Source of the DNA: Balaenoptera acutorostrata
Lineage: Eukaryota > Chordata > Mammalia > Artiodactyla > Balaenopteridae
Assembly (NCBI RefSeq): GCF_949987535.1
Contig: NC_080067.1
Location: 8,680,001 to 8,744,000, forward strand
Direction of reading: 5' to 3'
DNA length: 64,000 nucleotides
Position numbers and translations under genes: made by a program
Notes under the pieces: model-generated
Seen by the model: the letters and a program-made list of their open reading frames with translations, nothing else
Database searches by the model: none
What the model was told of the DNA's origin: nothing
Part shown: positions 11,936 through 23,664 of the stretch, piece after piece
Numbering within the stretch: the first letter of the stretch is position 1
Layout: each line of letters opens with the position of its first letter

Positions 11936-12056
11936 AATGGCAGAAGGCAGTGGAACAAAAGGGGGAATATGTTGTTCAATAAAGTTCTTGGTGAAAATGA
12001 AAAATGTGTCTTTTATTTTTATCTAAAAACCAAAGGCATTTTTTGGCCAACCCATA

Positions 12057-13722
12057 GAATATCATACGTTGCATTCTGTGTCAATAGTTGTCTACACATG
12101 CCTGACTCTCCTACTAGGTTAAGAGAAAGAAACTACCAAGTTAGACCACTGCAGAGGTAACAATGATATCCTGTCTTTTCAATTTAGAATTCATGTACTC
12201 AATTAGAATGACTAAATCTGGCATTTGATTAAATCTGCCTCTTTCTCCTTTTCCCCCCTGTCACTAGCAATTGACCTCTAAAAGCAGCCAAGTTAGCAGT
12301 GTTTATTTCCAGATAATAGGTCTTCCCTGTATAGCATGTTGTTTATCAAAATTAAGTAAATGAAAAGATATAATCATAGTGAGAAAAAAGGTGAAAATGT
12401 TAACTTCATTCCATATAATAATTGTGCAAGAAACACCACTCTCTTTTTCCAAAAATCAACTTATTTCACAGGTTTAGAGGGAAATTGAACCTTAGCAATT
12501 TCCCATGCTCCACTTCTGAAATTTTACACAGTGACAAGATGTTTGGAAAAGATGCTGTGGGACTAGTCATGGGTCATTTGTCCACAGAATTATGCCAAGG
12601 CCTCCACTGTCCTGGAATATCTCTGTTTCATCTGTTTCAGGTTTGGGGCCCTAGCATACTTCTTTGAAGCTTCCTCTGCTCCTATAGGCTTAGGCATGCC
12701 TGATAAACCATTTTCTTTCTGAAATCCTTCGTCACTACCAGACTGTACGGAAGCTCTACCCCAGTCTCCCCTTGCTCTTCCCTTTTGACTCTCCAACATT
12801 CAGCCAAAGGTATATTTCTTCCCCTTGATGTTTTTCACTAAAACATCTTGTCTATAGCTTAACCCTCTTTCTTCAGCTGTTTGACATGTCTGCTGAAGTC
12901 CCCTAAAGTCTTAGCATGGTGGAACAGAAAAGCCACAGAGAATTAGGTGTTCAGCTTTGATCACAGGGGCAGCAGAGCTGGGAGGAAATAAAAGGTGAAA
13001 ACCCCCTCCACAGTGTTTGGAATTTCAAAATATTATCCTACCATAATATCATACATTGAGTTGGAGAGGTAAGCGCCTGACTATGAAGAAGAAATGAAGC
13101 AGGAATCTGGACCTAATGAGATTAGAACGGGGTTAAGAAGTAGCTGAAGACAGATGGAGGTAAGGAAGTTGAGAATACTAGCCTGAATCAGAAATAAGTT
13201 ATCTCCAGGCCTTTTTAATGGTTGAATCTACAGGCACTGACTGTCCTTTGGGCAGACTAGGGATGTTCCCAAGGAAAGACGTGATCACACATGAGCTTGA
13301 GACGGCAATTCAGCCGTATCACCATTTCATGAACATTTACAACAAAGTGTATGAGTAACAGGGTGGGAACCCATGATGCCATTCCTCAGTGTCTCCAGAG
13401 GTTGCCCAATAACAAGAAATCAGCAACCAGGAGCATCCATGGAAAAAGTCCTGCCATATACCACTGGAGAAATCCCCTTTGTTGCCTCTGAGTGACGCTC
13501 TCCCTTACCTGCAACTGCATTGGGTATTTGTTCCTAAGAGCACTTGCTTCTACTGGCTGCTTTCTGCCATTTCCATTTTTGCCTCGCTAACCTGAATTAT
13601 CTAAATTGCAGCTCTGTGGTTTCTTGTATCGTTTCTTATACTCACCAAACGTGTAGATTCACCCAATGAAACCGGCTTCCACTTCTTTTATTCACTTGTC
13701 CAGGAATTCAGCATTTCTTGAT
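12057..13722. other. Unclassified non-coding DNA
   Basis: About 1.7 kb after the mariner with no clear repeat, gene or RNA. The open frames are short and have no family features. This is one of the longer stretches in which I see nothing repetitive. Confidence 0.45.
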
Positions 13723-13935
13723 CAGTGATTCTGAAACTTGAGCATGCATCAAAATCACCTGGGTCAAGGGGGTGGAGGGGGGGCTTGTTCGAACACAGAT
13801 TGCTGGGCCCCACCCCCAGAATTTCTTATTCAGTGGATCTGGGGTGAAATGTGAGAATTTTCATTTCTAACACTTCTCCAGTTGATGCTGATGCTTCTGT
13901 CTCCAGGTGATGTTAGTCTAGCAACGCCAGAACAC
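13723..13935 (+). mobile_element. MER5A-like hAT-Charlie element
   Basis: It reads 'cagtgattctgaaacttgag', then 'aaaatcacctggg', 'cagattgctgggccccacc' and 'tcatttctaacactt', which is the internal order of MER5A, a non-autonomous hAT transposon. A G-rich expansion lies at 13768-13783, and the right end is degraded. Confidence 0.8.
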
Positions 13936-15049
13936 AAATGCTCACATTTAGAAATGGGAAACTTAGTTCTGCTCCCCTGAAAGTGTTTCCATGACAAAGA
14001 GATCATTCTATTTTTCTCTGTCAAAAGTGGTTATTTGTTTTCCCCCCCATGTGCTTTGCTACAGTTTAGGCAATTGAAAGAATGTAAGAATTTTGATTCT
14101 GTAGTTACTTTCAAGTCAGGCTTATGCAATGCCATCTGAATTATTTATTTACTAAATATTTAGTAAGCACTTACTTTCTGTGGTAGGTATTATGAGATAT
14201 ATGAAGAGGAGACATACTGCACCTTGTATGATGGAGGTAATACTATGTCGTCAAAAGCCCGCAACTTTTGGAGTCCCAAAGTCTAGGTGAAAGCTCATCA
14301 CTGCTACAAGGGTTGCGAGCTATAACTGTGCCGAATTTGTGTTGATTGCACATCCCAGGGCCACTATGTCATTTACCTAAACTAGACCTACATTTCCAGG
14401 ATTTCTGTTCTGTGTGTGATTCCAGCTAGGGTTGGACACAAGAGAAATTTGTGCAAGATCTGGAAGCAGCAGCAGTTACACCTTAAGTCACTGTAGGGCA
14501 ACTTGCATTATGCATTTTGTCACTGATCTCAGGGCTCACCTCAAGGGCATTGGCAGCAGCCAGGCAACAGTCCCCCAGTTCCTACCATCTCCTCCTTCAG
14601 CTTCTCCAAGATCTGGTGCAGGTACATCTGCAGCCACATGGTGAAAGGTACCAGTCTCTCCTTCGCATTGCCCACTTCACTGAGATTGGAGGCAGGGAGA
14701 TACAGACGTGGGATCCAATTTGTCCTCATGGGATCCAGTTTGTCCTTGTGGGACCCACGTTTTCCTTGGGCTTCCAGTTTGTCTTCCACTTTATATAACA
14801 TTTGCTTAGGACTATTAGCCCTGGTCACGTATAGTGACTTCCATCCCACACCAGAAAAAGAGAAGACTTTTCATAGACTCTTCATCAGCTCTCACAATTA
14901 TGGATGGTCCAATCTCTTACCAGATCCCTTATTCCACATCACTCTAGGTGGTTCTGTCCCTCTATCAAATCCTGGTTGATAGAGACACCATTCACATAGA
15001 CTATGACATGAATGCAGCTCTTTAGAGTTTTGCAATGCACAACCAGTGC
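13936..15049. other. Unclassified non-coding DNA with a possible old repeat
   Basis: Near 14135-14230 'tttactaaatatttagtaagcac' and following text look like a worn ancient repeat. The rest, including a short tandem-like stretch at 14700-14770 in which 'gggatccaatttgtcctcatg' recurs in altered form, has no family match that I can name. Confidence 0.4.
14710..14785 (+). repeat. Short degenerate tandem repeat
   Basis: Three to four units of about 20 bases with a '(t)gggatccarttTGTCCT' pattern: near 14711, 14731, 14750 and 14770. Units diverge towards the 3' end. Small local duplications of this kind arise by slippage. Confidence 0.6.
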
Positions 15050-15225
15050 CATCATAGACATTATCTCTGTTCTAATACTCATGATCTGAATGACTTTGGT
15101 CAACCTATGAAACTTCACTTAACTTCAATTTGCTCATCTGTAAACTGATAATATCAAGAAGTAACTCAGAGTATTATTCTGAGGATGAAATGAGCTGGCA
15201 TATACAAAAGATCTTGACCACTCTG
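15050..15225 (+). mobile_element. MIR SINE
   Basis: The order 'gaatgactttggtcaacctatg', 'acttcaatttgctcatctgtaaactg', 'ataatatc' and 'gatgaaatgagctggc' matches the core and 3' region of MIR, the tRNA-derived SINE of mammals. It is highly diverged. Confidence 0.78.
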
Positions 15226-15540
15226 ATTTAATGCAATCATATAATCCTGAGTTTTTATTCTCTGGACCATTATCCTGTTTTATTTTCTACATATCACCTA
15301 TCACCCTGTAAATCACCTTATTTATTTCTTTTGCACATGTTTATGATCTATGTTCCTCCACTAGGATATAAATTCTATGAAGGAACGTACTTCATCTACC
15401 TTGTTTACCATTGTGTTCCCAATGCTTGGCCCCAGAACAGGTTTTGGTGCTCACTAAGTTGGAGTCAATAGATGGATGGATCGAAAAAAGGAGGAGTATG
15501 TACGGATGAATAAATAAATGAATACAATGCCTACAAGACT
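15226..15540 (+). mobile_element. LINE-2 3' end
   Basis: It follows the L2 3' layout: 'ctgttttattttc', 'cacctatcaccctgtaaatcac', 'cttatttatttcttt', 'actaggatataaattctatgaagg' and 'ttgtgttcccaatgcttgg', then an AATAAA-type end. L2 is an ancient CR1-clade LINE, long extinct in placental mammals. Confidence 0.8.
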
Positions 15541-15816
15541 GGCTAGTTCATGGTGAGAACTCAATATGGGACAGTATTCTTTTATGAATTTGTAAACTGG
15601 TCATGGAAATGTGTCCACCATTAACCACAATAGCTAACAGATTAAGATATAGGCCATAAAATGGTACTTATAGAATCTGAGATCACAGGGAAGTCATATT
15701 TAGTTAACCAATAAGCCAAGACTTTATGGATAAGAAGACATTTCTTGGGGAGTCTTCAATTATGGATGAAATTAACTGGAGAGGTTTGTATTTGAGAGTG
15801 GTAAAAAGAGGAAAAA
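15541..15816. other. Unclassified flank of the second long L1
   Basis: No feature seen. It is the pre-insertion sequence on the left of the L1 at 15831. Confidence 0.5.
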
Positions 15817-15830
15817 ACACAGGTGTCCAG
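15817..15830. repeat. Target-site duplication, left copy
   Basis: 'acacaggtgtccag' recurs as 'acacaggtgttcag' at 21577-21590 with one mismatch. It brackets the second long L1. Confidence 0.88.
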
Positions 15831-16484
15831 GCTGTGAAATCATGTGCTTGGCTTCCCTAGGTACCCCTTTTCCCTTCGTGAGTAGAGCCTGGGTACAGAA
15901 TGTCACCATCCTTTGCATGATTTCCTCAAAAAAACTTTCTGACAGGTCTCCCATCCTCTAGCTTTCTCCTTGTTTCAGTCCATCTTCTCCAGGATGACCC
16001 AGGGTCTTGGTGCTCTGGCCAGGTATCAGGCCTGAGCTTCTGAGGTGGGAGAGCTAAGTTCAGGACATTGGTCCACCAGTGACCTCACAGCTCTTGTAAT
16101 ATCAATCAGCGAGAGCTCTCCCAGAGATCTCCATCTCAACGCTAAGACCCAGCTCCACTCAATGACCAGCAAGCTCCAGTGCTTGATACCCCATGCCAAA
16201 CAACTAGCAAGACAGGAACACAATCCCACCCATTAGCAGAGAGGTTTCCTAAAATCATAATAAGTTCATAGACACCCCAAAACGCACCACTGGACATGGT
16301 CCGGCCACCAGAAAGACAAGATCCAGACTCATCCATCAGAACACAGGCACCAGTCCCCTCCACCAGGAAGCCTACACAACCCACTGAACCAACTTTACCC
16401 ACTGCAGGCAGATACCAAAAACAACGGGAACTACAAACCTGCAGCCTGTGTAAAGGAGACACCAAACACAGTAAGTTAAGCAAA

Positions 16485-17367
16485 ATGAGAAGACACAGAA
16501 ATATGCAGCAGATGAAGGAGCAAGGTAAAAACCCACCAAACCAAATAAAGAGGAAATGGCAGGCTACCTGAAAAAGAATTCAGAGTAATGATAGTAACGA
16601 TGATACAAAATCTTGTAAATAGAATGGAGAAAATACAAGAAATGTTTAACAAGGACTTAGAAGAACTAAAGAGCAAACAAACAGCGATGAACATCACAAT
16701 AAATGAAATTTAAAATTCTCTAGAAGGAATCAATAGCAGAATAACTGGGGCAGAAGAATGGATAAGTGACCTGGAAGATAAAATAGTGGAAATAACTACT
16801 GCAGAGCAGAATAAAGAAAAAAGAATGAAAAGAATTGGGGACAGTCTCAGAGACTTCTGGGACAATATTAAATGCACTAACATTCGAATTATAGGGGTCC
16901 CAGAAGAAGAGGAGAAACAGAAAGTGTCTGAGAAAATATTGGAAGAGATTATAATTCAAAACTTCCCTAATGTGGGAAAGGAAATAGTCAATCAAGTCAA
17001 GGAAGTGCAGAGAGTCCCATACAGGATAAATCCAAGGAGAAACATGACAAGACACATGTTAATCAAACTATCAAAAATTAAATACAAAGAAAAAAATATT
17101 AAAAGCAGCAAGGGAAAAGCAACAAATAACATACAAGGGAATCCCCATAAGGATAACAGCTGATGTTTCAGCAGAAATTGCAAGCCAGTAGGGTGTGGCA
17201 GGACATATTTAAAGTGATGAAAGGGAAAAATCTACAACCAAGATTACTCTACCCAGCAAGGATCTCATTCAGATTTGACAGAGAAATTAAAACATTTACA
17301 GCAAAAGCTAAGAGAATTCAGCACCACCAAACAAGCTTTGCAACAAATGCTAAAGGAACTTCTCTAG
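16485..17367 (+). pseudogene. LINE-1 ORF1p, broken
   Basis: The start region reads MRRHRNMQQMKEQGKN from ATG 16485. The second ATG at 16503 corresponds to the family start. A stop follows within about 30 codons. The best open piece, 16786-17163, holds the end of the coiled coil and the RRM with NIRIIGVPEEEEKQ. It continues into the C-terminal domain with GKEIVNQVKEVQRVPYRINPRRN and HMLIKLSKIKYKEKN. A frameshift near 17100 moves the last part into another frame (17163-17432), where LQPRLLYPARISFRFDREIKTF is still readable. As in all L1s it precedes ORF2 by a short spacer of about 58 bases. Confidence 0.88.
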
Positions 17368-17425
17368 GCAGGAAACACAAGAGGAGGAAGAGACCTACAA
17401 AAACAAACCCAAAACAATTAAGAAA

Positions 17426-20400
17426 ATGGTAATAGGAACATTACATTTAAGGAATAATTAGCTTAAATATAAATGGATTAAATGCTCCAACCAAAAGGCA
17501 TAGACTGGCTGAATGGATACAAAACAAGACCTGTATATATGCTGCCTACGAGACCAACTTCAGACCTATGGACACATACACACTGAAAGTGAGAGCATGG
17601 AAAAAGATATTCCATGCAAATGGAAATCAAAAGAAAGCTGGGGTAGCAATTCTCATCTGAGGCAAGATAGACTTTAAAATAGAGAATACTACAAGAGACA
17701 AGGAAGGACATTACATAATGATCAAGGGATCAATCCAAGAAGAAGATATAACAATTGTAAATATTTATGCACCCAACATAGGAGTAACTCAATACATAAG
17801 GAAAATGCTAACAACCATAAAAGGGGAAATTGACAGTAACACAATCATAGTAGGGGACTTTAACACCGCACTTTCACCAAGGACAGATCAACCAAAATAT
17901 AAATAAATAAGGAAGCATAAGCTTTAAATGACACATTAAAGAAGATGGACTTCATTGATATTTATAGGACATTCCATCCAAAAACAACAGAATACACTTT
18001 CTTCTAAAGTGCTCATGGAACAGTCTCCAGGATAGATCATGTCTTGGGTCACAAATCAAGCCTTGGTAAATTTAAGAAAATTGAAATCATATCAAGTAAC
18101 TTTTCCAACTGCAACACTATAAGACTAGATATCAATTACAGGGAAGAAACTGCATAAAATACAAACATATGGAGGCTAAACAATACACCACTAAATAACC
18201 AAGAGATCACTGAAGAAATCAAAGAGGAAATCAAAAAATAGCTATAAAAATGACAATGAAAACACAATGACCCAAAACCTATGGGATGCAGCAAAAGCAG
18301 TTCTAAGAGGGAAGTTTATAGCAATACAATCCTACCTCAAGAAACAAACATCTCAACTAAACAACCTCACCTTACACCGAAAACAATTAGAGAAAGAAGA
18401 ACAAAAAAACCCAAAGTTAGCAGAAGGGAAGAAATCATAAAGATCAGATCAGAAATAAATGAAAAACAAATGAGGAAATGATAGCAAAGATCCATAAAAC
18501 TAAAAGCTGGTTCTTTGAGAAGATAAACAAAATTGATAAACCATTAGCCAGACTCCTCAAGAAAAAAAGGGAGAAGACTCAAATCAAGAGAATTAGAAAT
18601 GAAAAAGGAGAAGGAACAACTGACACTGCAGAAATACAAATGATCATGAGCGATTACTACAAGCAACTCTATGCCAATACAATGGACAACCTGGAAGAAA
18701 TGGACATATTCTTAGAAAAGCACAACCTTCCGAGACTGAACCAGGAAGAAATAGAAAATATAAACAGGCCAATCACAAGCACTGAAATTGAAACTGTGAT
18801 TAAAAATCTTCCAACAAACAAAAGCCCAGGACCAGATGGCTTCAAAGGCAAATTCTATCAAACATTTAGACAAGAGCTAACACCTGTCCTCCTCAAACTC
18901 TTCCAAAATATAGCAGAGGGAGGAACACTCCCCAACTCATTCTACAAGGCCACCATCATCCTGATACCAAAATCAGACAAGATGTCACAAAAAAAGAAAA
19001 CTACAGACCAATATCACTGATGAACATAGATGCAAAAATCCTCAACTAAATACTAGCAAACAGAATCCAACAGCACATTAAAAGGATCATACACCATGAT
19101 CAAGTGGGGTTTATCCCAGAAATTCAAGGATTCTTCAATATACGCAAATCAACCAATGTGATACACCATATTAACAAACTGAAGAATAAAAACCATACGA
19201 TAATCTCAATAGATACAGAAAAATCTTTTGACAAAATTCAACACCGATTCATGATAAAAAACCTCCAGAAAGTAGGCATAGAGGGAACTTACCTCAACAT
19301 AATAAAGGCCATATATGACAAACCCACAACCAATATTGTCCTCAATGGTGAAAAACTGAAATCATTTCCACTAAGATCAGGAACAAGACAAGGTCACCCA
19401 CTCTCACCACTATTATTCAACATAGTTTTGGAAGTTTTAGCCACAGCAATCAGAGGCAAAAAGGAAATAAAAGGAATCCATATTGGAAAAGAAGAAGTAA
19501 AAGTGTCACTGTTTGCAGATGACATGTTACTATACATAGAGAATCCTAAAGACTCTACCAGAAAACTAGTAGAGCTACTCAATGAATTTGGTAAAGTAGC
19601 AGGATACAAAGTTAATGCACAGAAATCTCTTGCATTCTTATAAACTAATGATGGAAAATCTGAAGGGAAATTAAGGAAACACTCCCATTTACCGTTACAA
19701 CAAAAAGAATAAAATACCTAGGAATAAACCTACCTAAGGAGACAAAAGACCTGTATGCAGAAAACTATAAGACACTGATGAATGAAATTAAAGATGATAC
19801 AAATAGATGGAGATATATACCATGTTCTTGGATTGGAAGCATCAACATTGTGAAAATGACTATGCTACCCAAAGCAATCTACAGATTCAATGCAATCCCT
19901 ATGAAACTGCCAGTGGCATTTTTCACAGAACTAGAACAAAAAATTTCACAATTTGTATGGAAACACGAAAGACTCTGAATAGCCAAAGCAATCTTGAGAA
20001 AGCAAAACGGAGCTGGAGGAATCAAAACAGTATGGTACTGGCACAAAAACAGAAATATAGATCAATGGAACAGGGTAGAAAGCCCAGAGATAAACTCACG
20101 CACATATGGACACCTTATCTTTGATAAAGCAGGCAAGAATATACAATGGAGAAAAGACAGCCTCTTCAATAAGTGGTGCTGGGAAAACTGGACAGCTACA
20201 TGTAAACGAAGGAAATTAGAACTCTCCCTAACACCATACACAAAAATAAACTCAAAGTGGATTAAATACCTAAATGTAAGGTCAGACACTAAAAAACTCT
20301 TAGAGGAAAACATAGGCAGAACACTCTATGACATAAATCACAGCAAGATCCTTTTTGACCCACCTCCTAGAGAAATGGAAATAAAAACAAAAATAAACAA

Positions 20401-21191
20401 ATGGGACCTAATGAAACTTGAAAGCTTTTGCACAGCAAAGAAAACCATCAGCAAGATGAAAGGGCAACCCTCAGAATGGTAGAAAATATTTGCAAATGAA
20501 GCAACTGACAAAGGATTAATCTCCAAAATATACAAGCAGCTTATGCAGCTCCATATCAAAAAACAAACAACCCAATCCAAAAATGGGCAAAAGACCTAAA
20601 TAGACATTTCTCCAAAAAAGATATACAGATTGCCAACAAATACATGACAGGATGCTCAACATCACTGATCATTACAGAAATGCAAATCAAAACCACAATG
20701 AGGTATCACCTCACACAGGTCAGAAAGGCCATCATCAGAAAATCTACAAGCAATAAATGCTGGAGAGGGTGTGGAGAAAAGGGAACCCTCTTTCACTGTG
20801 GTGGGAATGTAAATTGATACAGCCATCATGGGTGACAGTATGGAGGTTCCTTAAAAAACTAAAAATAGAACTACCATATGACCCAGCAATCCCACTACTG
20901 GGCATATACCCTGAGAAAACCATAATTCTAAGAGAGTCATGTACCACAATGTTCATTGCAGCACTATTTATAATAGCCAGGACATGGAAGCAACCTAAGT
21001 GTCCATCGACAGATGAGTGGATAAAGAAGATGTGGCACATATATACAATAGAATATTATCCAGCCATAAAAGGAAACAAAATTGAGTTTTTTGTAGTGAG
21101 GTGGATGGACCTAGAGTCTGTCATACAGAGTGAAGTAAGTCAGAAAGAGAAAAACAAATACCATATGCTAACACGTATATATGGAACCTAA
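17426..21191 (+). pseudogene. LINE-1 ORF2p, broken, with an open RT core
   Basis: From ATG 17426 the frame closes after eleven codons. Endonuclease pieces at 17718-17906 keep INIYAPN and VGDFNT, but the SDH triad has become Ser-Asn-Cys (18104-18112), removing two catalytic residues. The reverse transcriptase is better kept. A 180-codon piece (18478-19020) carries [18 protein letters not shown] and LIPKSDK. A 179-codon piece (19104-19643) carries motif A ([13 protein letters not shown]), motif B ([12 protein letters not shown]) and the catalytic FADD (19512-19523). C-terminal pieces at 19994-20482 and 20757-21191 include the ELPYDPAI and [17 protein letters not shown] landmarks. It ends at the natural TAA 21189-21191. 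It cannot yield a full protein. Confidence 0.92.
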
Positions 21192-21576
21192 AAAAAAAAA
21201 AAAAAAAAAAAAGGTGCTGAAGAACCTCGGGGAAGGACAGGAATAAAGATGCAGATGTAGAGAATGGACTTGAGGGCACCAGGAGGGGGAAGGGTAAGCT
21301 GGGATGAAATGAGAGAGGGGCATGGACATATGTACACTACCAAATGTAAAATAGCTACTGGGAAGCAGCCGCATAGCACAGGGAGATCAGCTCAGTGCTT
21401 TGTGACCACCTAGAGGGGTGGGATAGGGAGGGTGGGAGGGAGATGCAAGAGGGAGAGGATATGGGGATATATGTATACATAAGCTGATTCACTTTGTGAT
21501 ACAGCAGAAACTAACACAACATTTTAAAGCAATTATATTCCAATAAAAATGTTAAAACAAAACAAAACAAAAAACA
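21192..21576 (+). other. L1 3'UTR and A-rich tail
   Basis: Begins with a run of about 23 A directly after the ORF2 stop, then the usual G-rich stretch, the 'gctgattcactttgtgatac' block, 'ccaataaaaatg' and a tail of 'aaaac' units. Confidence 0.85.
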
Positions 21577-21590
21577 ACACAGGTGTTCAG
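21577..21590. repeat. Target-site duplication, right copy
   Basis: Partner of 15817-15830, with one C/T difference at the twelfth... position region of the repeat; all other bases agree. Confidence 0.88.
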
Positions 21591-23134
21591 AAAAGCAGAG
21601 GATATGTTTGCATAACATAATCTGCAATGAAGCTTTAGTAACAGGAAATTCGTAGAAGGTAAATAAGATAGAATGGGTTGAGAAAGAAGGACCAAAGCGT
21701 GGGAGTCTTTTAATTACTCTAAATATTAAAACTTTATCTGTTGAACAATATTTCACTAAATGCGTGCTCCACAGAGCACTGGCACTACCTATTCAAGATG
21801 TTCTAGTGAATAAAAAGGTATTCCTGGTCAAGAAAAATATCCTTTCTCTTCCTCTGGGAATACTTCAAATACATCACCATTTTTAAGTCTCAGGGAAATC
21901 CTGCAGTCAAGTAATTTATTTAAGTTTTGTTAAGCTGGTGGTTCCCATATTTACTGGTGGAAAATTGTGCAAAACTCACATTGATATCCAGCATCCAATG
22001 GATAAATTTTGAGAAGTACTCTACCAACTTCCTTTGGTAGTTATAAAGGAAATACAAGGATGGATCGTATATATTCCAGACGATGAGTAATGTAATGCTG
22101 TAGAGTGAACAAAGCCCAAGGTTTATGGCATGATTTAGAGATGGAGAACAATATAATCCGAATAAGAACATTGACATATTCATCTTGAAATGGCAGATAA
22201 TAAACTTGAGAGTTGAGGAATAAGTACAGAGAATCAATTATGAAACATCTACACTTGTCCAAAATGGAGAGAGTGAAGCTTTGAGTTAGGAACTAACAGT
22301 GAATGGGCTCCTTTATCCCCCTTCTCCAGTGGTGATGATGGGGTCCAGGCCAGCTGAGAAATCCCGTGAGACCCAGAGGCTGGGTAAGGCTGCACCCTGG
22401 ACAATTCTTGACATCTGAGAAAACTTGTCAGGAGGTCAGAGCTGGGAGAGTGAATGCAAACCAGGTGATAAAGTAAGAGGGCTAGAAGGAAAGATCCAAG
22501 TGGAAGATGAGGTGTAAGGCAAAATAAAAAGTTGGTCAAGGAAATAGCATAAAGAGGAAAGAGAAGTCACAGTTAAGGCAAGTGGGAGATGCACGGATGC
22601 CATTAGGACTGCAGTTCAGTGTATGTGATCAAAGCCAGGTTACTTTAAAGGGAAATGAGGTTAAAGGCATTGGAGAGGAAGAATCCTTTAAGTTTGGAGG
22701 CTGATGAGGGTGGAAACAGGCACAGTCTTACAGCGAAGACGGGCCTTTGTCAGGTGGCCTGATGAAAAATTTGTTTTCATTGCTCTTTTCTTTAAGGAGA
22801 GATGAAAATATTGCCAGGGGGACATGGAAATGGATTTGGCTATGGAAAGCTGTCTGGGTTTCCTGTAGCTGTGTAGAAGCTAGACCTCTGGGAAGAGAAG
22901 GAGCTCATATCCCTATATTTAGCTAAGACCCCTGTGGCTGTATATTCATGTGATCCACAGGCAAAGAACTTCAACTTCCATATTAATGGTGACTTCCTTC
23001 AGTGTGTCATGTATATCTCTGTACCCTTAGATTCTGGCTCAGCACTGAGGCAGGAGTTAGATGGGCCCCCGGGGCAAACGGCTGGAGTTCACTCCTTGTG
23101 GACCGATACTCCAAGACAAGAACAACAGGACAAT
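21591..23134. other. Unclassified non-coding DNA
   Basis: No gene or RNA recognised. The part from about 22930 may belong to the LTR-like block that follows, but I cannot place a boundary. Confidence 0.4.
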
Positions 23135-23590
23135 TGAGAGAGGAGGCTGCGCCCTGCCCAGATAGAAGATAAGAGACCACATATTTCCCATTCTAGGAGT
23201 CAGGAGACCTCCCCGACTACACATGCGCAAAAAGGCTCCTTGGAGGTCAAAAGGGGAGAGATGCTAAATGATGCTAAGTCTATCCATAGACCTCTTCGGT
23301 AGAATCCATCTTGGCTAAGAGATGTGTGCACACACATGGGAAGATCCTGAGATATGCCAAATATGGACTCAGAACCAGGCAAATCAAAATGATTGGCCAT
23401 AGGACATCCTGAAGAAATGCCCCATATCCAAACTGCCAGGAGGGTGCGACTTGCTCTCTGAGCCCTCCCCTGTGTCTATCCACACGTACTGTACTCTTTT
23501 TTTCTCCTAATAAATACTTTACTTGTTTCACTACTTTCTGTCTTTGTGGGAATTCTTTTCCGCAAAGCCGTAGGGCCAGGGTCTTGTCAT
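23135..23590 (+). mobile_element. Retroviral LTR-like sequence (endogenous retrovirus relic)
   Basis: The block has LTR organisation. A CT-rich stretch is followed by a polyadenylation signal AATAAA (23509-23514), then 'tactttacttgtttcactac' and 'gtctttgtgggaattctttt', a U5-like region. I see no gag, pol or env reading frame beside it, so it is probably a solo or fragmentary LTR. The left boundary is uncertain. The class is probably gamma-like (ERV1) by layout only. Confidence 0.5.
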
Positions 23591-23591
23591 T

Positions 23592-23664
23592 GATCACTGG
23601 TCTAGGGGTTAGAATTCGGTGCTCTCACCGCCGAGACGCAACCTCAATCACTGGCTGCGAACTG
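23592..23664 (+). repeat. tRNA-Glu-like relic
   Basis: 'tggtctaggggttagaattc' and 'cggtgctctcaccgcc' match the D-arm/A-box and the anticodon arm (anticodon CTC) of mammalian tRNA-Glu almost base for base. The T-arm/B-box half is poor. The acceptor stem does not pair, so it is not a working tRNA gene. It sits immediately after the LTR-like U5 region, either as part of that retroviral family or as the head of a tRNA-derived SINE. Confidence 0.65.

Larger units (their letters stand above)
10769..12054 (+). mobile_element. mariner-family DNA transposon, near full length
   Basis: The left end 'ctgggttggtcaaaa' follows a TA (10767-10768). The right end 'ttttggccaaccca' precedes a TA (12055-12056). 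The ends are imperfect inverted repeats and TA is the known mariner target duplication. The length of about 1286 bp is typical for a complete mariner. It carries one degraded transposase gene. Mariner elements of this type have been reported in artiodactyl and other mammal genomes, and I infer a relation to the bovine mariner without being able to confirm it. Confidence 0.9.
15831..21576 (+). mobile_element. Long LINE-1, 5'-truncated within its 5'UTR
   Basis: A 5746-bp L1 bounded by a 14-bp duplication with one mismatch. It has about 650 bp of 5'UTR, then ORF1 (16485-17367), ORF2 (17426-21191), a 3'UTR and an A-rich tail built of 'aaaac' units. It is about 460 bp shorter than the copy at 2042-8244, mainly at the 5' end. 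The 5'UTR/ORF1 junction lacks the A-run and GA repeat of the other copy and instead carries about 220 bp of other sequence, so two L1 subfamilies are present. Both ORFs are broken. Confidence 0.9.

Noticed and set aside
14710..14785. A CRISPR-like or other regular spaced repeat array
   Set aside because: Units are degenerate, adjacent and few, and the window is mammalian. It is a slippage-type tandem repeat.
14432..14979. Cluster of open frames on both strands near a small tandem repeat
   Set aside because: Mutually overlapping, no motif and no splice context. Best explained by chance and local duplication.
23592..23664. A functional tRNA-Glu gene
   Set aside because: The acceptor stem does not pair and the T-arm is decayed, so only a relic is supported.
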